Positions 5,586 to 7,592 of a DNA stretch of 7,592 nt are shown piece after piece. Location of the stretch: positions 1 through 7,592 of the forward strand of contig DASWHD010000211.1 in NCBI GenBank assembly GCA_036393335.1, read 5' to 3'. The position numbers and the translations under genes are program-made. The DNA is from DASWHD01 sp036393335. GTDB taxonomy: Bacteria > CG2-30-53-67 > CG2-30-70-394. Under the pieces are notes generated by a model, which worked only from the letters and a program-made list of their open reading frames with translations, was not told where the DNA came from and searched no databases. Within the stretch, counting starts at the first letter, position 1, and every line of letters starts with the position of its first letter.

Positions 5586-5980
5586 GGTCGGTAGCCTCCC
5601 TCGCAGTCAGGGTTTCGGGTCGCCATCGCGGCTCGCGGGCGCATCCCCCTCTCTGCAAGGCGTCGTGATGTCTCGGTGGGGGAGAAAGACAGTTGTATAC
5701 GTGCAGCAGGTTCGATGAATACGGCAGGCTCGGACCGGCGCGGCGGAATAGGGCACGATCGGAAATACGACCGCCTGCCGGCAAAGCGCGGCATTTAACC
5801 CGCAGGAGCCGCCGTTCGGCAAGAGGCAGAGGGGGTACCCCACTGCCGGCCCCAGCAGTGCGGGAAGTGTGGCTCGCGTGGTCGCTTTGGCACCGTTCCA
5901 GGCTACCATTCGGCAGTGGCTGGATCGAGTGAGGGAGCCGGCCGCGGGATAGATTTCGGGGTCCAAGCAACGGGGGACAC
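5586..5980. other. Divergent promoter region between pntAA and the phosphatidyltransferase gene
   Basis: This stretch separates divergent genes and should hold both promoters. For pntAA the best -10-like hexamer on the minus strand is TATACA (5699-5694), but no good -35 sits at the right distance. On the plus strand nothing near 5981 matches a sigma-70 promoter well. A small dyad CACTGC/GCAGTG (5841-5846 and 5855-5860, 8-base loop) is the clearest structure. Open frames here lack coding bias and I see no RNA gene. Confidence 0.5.
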
Positions 5981-6523
5981 GTGACCCTACCCAATGTTCT
6001 CACCTTCCTGCGGTTGCTGGCGGCGCCGGTCGCCATCGCCTACATCTTGGTGGAGCGCTGGGAGATCGCCCTCGCCCTGTTCGCCACCTCCGCCGTCACC
6101 GATGCCCTCGACGGCTTCCTGGCACGGGTGCTGCACCAGAAGAGCCGGCTCGGGGCGTTCATCGATCCCCTGGCGGACAAGAGCCTGCTGCTGGGGAGCT
6201 ACCTGGCGCTGACCTACGTGGGGCGGGTCCCGGGCTGGCTCACCGCCGCCATCGTGGTGCGGGACGTGTTGATCATCGCGGCGGTGGTCATCCTCTACCG
6301 GCGCATCGGCCGTTTCACCATGACCCCCAGCCTGCCGGGCAAGGTGAGCACCTTCGTGCAGATGGTCACCGTCGCAGCGGTGCTCCTGGCCGGCAGCTTT
6401 CCGGAGCTCTCCCTGCCCCTGCGCGACCTCTACTACCTCACCGCCGCCATCAGCCTCGTCTCCGGCACCCACTACATCACCGTGGGGCTGCGGCTGGCGG
6501 AGGAGGGGGAAGGTTCGACCTGA
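5981..6523 (+). CDS. CDP-alcohol phosphatidyltransferase (PgsA/cardiolipin-synthase-like)
   Basis: The 180-residue integral membrane enzyme transfers a phosphatidyl group from CDP-diacylglycerol to an alcohol. The full family signature is present: Asp41-x2-Asp44-Gly45-x2-Ala48-Arg49-x8-Gly58-x3-Asp62-x3-Asp66, with all metal-binding and catalytic aspartates in place. The N-terminus PNVLTFLRLLAAP is typical of phosphatidylglycerophosphate synthase-like members. About six hydrophobic helices are visible, roughly at 8-24, 28-40, 68-84, 87-105, 125-141 and 151-170. The start is GTG, preceded by GGGGGA at a short spacing (about 4 bases); no better in-frame start lies nearby. Length suits PgsA, whose substrate is glycerol-3-phosphate, but single-domain bacterial or mitochondrial-type cardiolipin synthases look alike, so I give no symbol. 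It is transcribed away from pnt and seems to stand alone. Confidence 0.9.
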   Translation: MTLPNVLTFLRLLAAPVAIAYILVERWEIALALFATSAVTDALDGFLARVLHQKSRLGAFIDPLADKSLLLGSYLALTYVGRVPGWLTAAIVVRDVLIIAAVVILYRRIGRFTMTPSLPGKVSTFVQMVTVAAVLLAGSFPELSLPLRDLYYLTAAISLVSGTHYITVGLRLAEEGEGST

Positions 6524-6645
6524 ACGGGTTGCTGGGCGCCTGTGGGACCGAGCGATGTGGTGAATTTTCACCGTCTCAGGCTGATACATCCCCCGATCTC
6601 ACTTTGCGACGCTGGGCGCCATGCCCACCCCCTCCGTTCCCCTCA

Positions 6646-6665
6646 GTGGAAACAGGAGTTTCCGC
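6646..6665. promoter_or_regulatory. Dyad, candidate activator (UAS) site or weak terminator
   Basis: GTGGAAAC (6646-6653) and GTTTCCGC (6658-6665) pair over 8 bp with one G-T, around a 4-base loop; the core GGAAAC-N4-GTTTCC is perfectly symmetrical. It lies about 190-210 bp upstream of the -24 element of the sigma-54 promoter, a plausible distance for an enhancer-binding protein. It is also about 120 bases past the preceding gene, so a weak terminator is the alternative. Confidence 0.35.
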
Positions 6666-6788
6666 TTCTGACCCCGACGAGTCGCCCCTCCGGAGTCGTT
6701 GGGGACGCAGTCGTCTGTCCAGTTTCTTTACGGGTGAAGACAGGGATAGGTGGCGGTCAGGGCTGGGATCGGCCTCCACGAGTGTGGG

Positions 6789-6801
6789 TAACTAATTGAG
6801 A
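6789..6801. promoter_or_regulatory. Candidate IHF-binding site
   Basis: TAACTAATTGAGA matches the reversed IHF consensus YAA-N4-TTGATW with one mismatch (G for T), in a locally AT-rich stretch. It lies between the upstream dyads and the -24/-12 promoter, where IHF-induced bending commonly helps activators reach sigma-54 polymerase. Such a short motif can occur by chance. Confidence 0.35.
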
Positions 6802-6852
6802 ATACAAGGTTGTTTTTTAACCGAAGGCAAACGTAGCGATTTGTGGGTGTGC

Positions 6853-6868
6853 TGGCACGCGAACTGCT
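6853..6868 (+). promoter_or_regulatory. Sigma-54 (RpoN) -24/-12 promoter
   Basis: TGGCAC-N5-CTGCT differs from the consensus TGGCAC-N5-TTGC(A/T) at a single base. The invariant GG (6854-6855) and GC (6866-6867) have the required 10-bp spacing. Transcription would start near 6878-6880, giving a leader of about 130 bases before the ATG at 7012. RpoN control needs an ATP-driven enhancer-binding activator; PrsK/PrsR-type regulators are known to control PEP-CTERM genes through RpoN in some proteobacteria, but no regulator gene is in this window. Confidence 0.8.
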
Positions 6869-6883
6869 AAGAAGGTAATCGTC

Positions 6884-6931
6884 TCGCTGGAACTTTGCAG
6901 ATTCGCCCGTGGGCGCCTCGGTCGCCAGCGA
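6884..6931 (+). other. Structured 5' leader of the PEP-CTERM-type gene
   Basis: TCGCTGG (6884-6890) pairs perfectly with CCAGCGA (6925-6931), and inside it CGCC/GGCG (6904-6907 and 6912-6915) can form a small second stem. It starts a few bases after the predicted sigma-54 transcript start, so it would sit at the 5' end of the mRNA, where such stems often protect transcripts. I recognise no known riboswitch. Confidence 0.35.
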
Positions 6932-7011
6932 CAAAGACGTAAAGCAGACCTTACACACATTGTCGAGATTCACACGCAGACAGAGCACCCTAACAGAAGG
7001 AGGGTCGGAAA

Positions 7012-7592
7012 ATGAGGCGAAACCTCGTCACCATGTTCGCGGCTGTACCGTTGATTCTCGGAATGGGGGTGAGCGCCTCGGCGACCATTCTCACCTACAA
7101 CTTGGACTTTGAGTTTAGTGGGGGAGACGATCCGCAAGGGCCTACGCCGTGGATCACGGCCGTCTTCAACGATCAGACCGACACCATCGGCGCCAACGGC
7201 GTGCGGCTGACGATGTCGACGACCAACTTGGTCGGGAGCGAGTTCGTCGAACGGTGGTTGTTCAACTTCTCTGACGACCCCATGGGTCTGAGCTTTACCG
7301 TGGTCGACAATAGCGATGCTCCGCCGACACTCATCGATACGGGGGATAACGCCTTCATGGCGGACGGCGACGGCAACTTTGATATCAAATTTGCCTTTGA
7401 GACGGCTGATACTCCGGATCGTTTCACCGGCGGCGAGCAGGTGGTCTACGACATCGAGTACGGCAGCCCGATCGACGTCTTCGACTTCCGGCTGGAGAGT
7501 CAGATGGGTGGCGGAAACGGCGCCTATGGCAGCGCCGCAAAGATCCAATCGATCTTCCTGGATGGTACTGGTAGCGGCTGGATCGGTGAGAC
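7012..7592 (+). CDS. Secreted PEP-CTERM-type protein, 5' part (runs off the window)
   Basis: The frame is open from ATG 7012 to the edge (193 complete codons, no stop). It has an excellent ribosome-binding site, AGAAGGAGGG (6995-7004), 7 bases upstream. Residues 1-24 are a Sec signal peptide: basic MRRN, a hydrophobic core, then a predicted cut after Ala-Ser-Ala. The mature part is acidic, rich in Asp, Gly, Ser and Thr, and has no cysteine. Its pattern VVYDIEYGSPIDVFDFRLES (about 144-163), then GGGNGAYGSAAKIQSI and GSGWIGE at the edge, resembles exosortase substrates in which GNG.Y.SAAHIQ...GSGWI precedes a C-terminal PEP-CTERM sorting signal. That signal, a Pro-Glu-Pro motif followed by a membrane helix and basic tail, would lie beyond the window. 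An exported protein is clear; PEP-CTERM assignment is strong inference, helped by the sigma-54 promoter. It is probably a surface or exopolysaccharide-matrix protein. Confidence 0.8.
   Translation, partial: MRRNLVTMFAAVPLILGMGVSASATILTYNLDFEFSGGDDPQGPTPWITAVFNDQTDTIGANGVRLTMSTTNLVGSEFVERWLFNFSDDPMGLSFTVVDNSDAPPTLIDTGDNAFMADGDGNFDIKFAFETADTPDRFTGGEQVVYDIEYGSPIDVFDFRLESQMGGGNGAYGSAAKIQSIFLDGTGSGWIGE

Larger units (their letters stand above)
6524..6852. other. Upstream regulatory DNA between the phosphatidyltransferase and PEP-CTERM-type genes
   Basis: No coding sequence is apparent. Two dyads lie at 6646-6665 and 6672-6704. The second pairs 6672-6680 with 6696-6704 (9 bp, one G-T pair), plus 2 bp beyond a mismatch. 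The DNA then turns AT-rich (6785-6840). No hairpin with a T-tract follows the phosphatidyltransferase stop codon, so its terminator is unclear; the dyads are the only candidates. Their distance from the sigma-54 promoter downstream also suits activator sites. Confidence 0.5.

Noticed and set aside
4377..5594. 405-codon open frame on the plus strand opposite pntAA
   Set aside because: It lies wholly over pntAA in antisense, with low-complexity His/Gly/Asp/Arg-rich translation and no start signal. It is a GC shadow.
5888..5904. TGGCAC followed by CAGGCT as a second sigma-54 promoter, before the phosphatidyltransferase gene
   Set aside because: The GG-to-GC spacing is one base too long and the TTGC element is not matched; sigma-54 spacing is strict.
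6970..7548. 192-codon minus-strand open frame over the PEP-CTERM-type gene
   Set aside because: The plus-strand frame has a perfect ribosome-binding site, a signal peptide and family-like sequence; the minus frame has none of these.
1..7592. CRISPR array, tRNA or rRNA genes
   Set aside because: No regularly spaced direct repeats of CRISPR length and no tRNA or rRNA sequence were recognised on either strand by eye.

Overview
The window looks like chromosomal DNA from a GC-rich Gram-negative proteobacterium. The coding regions are strongly biased to G or C at third codon positions. The genes include a three-gene proton-translocating transhydrogenase, a secreted PEP-CTERM-type protein behind a sigma-54 promoter, and REP-type palindromes starting GTAG. 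Together these point to a gamma- or betaproteobacterium, with an environmental (Chromatiales-like) gammaproteobacterium as my best guess. No taxonomic marker gene is present, so this is inference.

Layout. Positions 1-840 hold no intact recognisable gene. A minus-strand gene relic is interrupted by a 231-bp symmetrical element (178-408). That element has 62-bp inverted ends and carries two REP palindromes in opposite orientation. It is followed by an AT-rich patch, a 12-bp inverted repeat and a possible 20-codon ORF. Positions 841-2322 (minus) encode a GlcD/D-lactate-dehydrogenase-like FAD oxidoreductase. Positions 2323-2643 are intergenic and contain an A-rich repeat islet and a strong minus-strand terminator with eight T residues. 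Positions 2644-5585 (minus) are the operon pntAA-pntAB-pntB, with a 125-bp hairpin-bearing gap between pntAA and pntAB. Positions 5586-5980 separate divergent genes. Positions 5981-6523 (plus) encode a CDP-alcohol phosphatidyltransferase. Positions 6524-7011 are a regulatory region with dyads, a candidate IHF site, a near-consensus -24/-12 promoter and a structured leader. Position 7012 to the right edge (plus) is the start of a secreted PEP-CTERM-type protein.

How the genes fit together. PntAA, PntAB and PntB form one enzyme complex. It uses the proton-motive force to reduce NADP+ with NADH, and the strong terminator after pntB closes that unit. The FAD oxidoreductase downstream is probably a separate transcription unit that feeds electrons from a 2-hydroxy acid into respiration. 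The phosphatidyltransferase makes an anionic phospholipid (phosphatidylglycerol or cardiolipin type). The last gene is most likely an exosortase substrate exported to the cell surface or exopolysaccharide matrix, with expression depending on RpoN and an enhancer-binding activator encoded elsewhere.

The most unusual items are the REP-pair element nested inside long inverted ends within a broken gene, and the complete-looking sigma-54 control region of the PEP-CTERM-type gene. I did not find convincing evidence of a wholly new multi-gene system.
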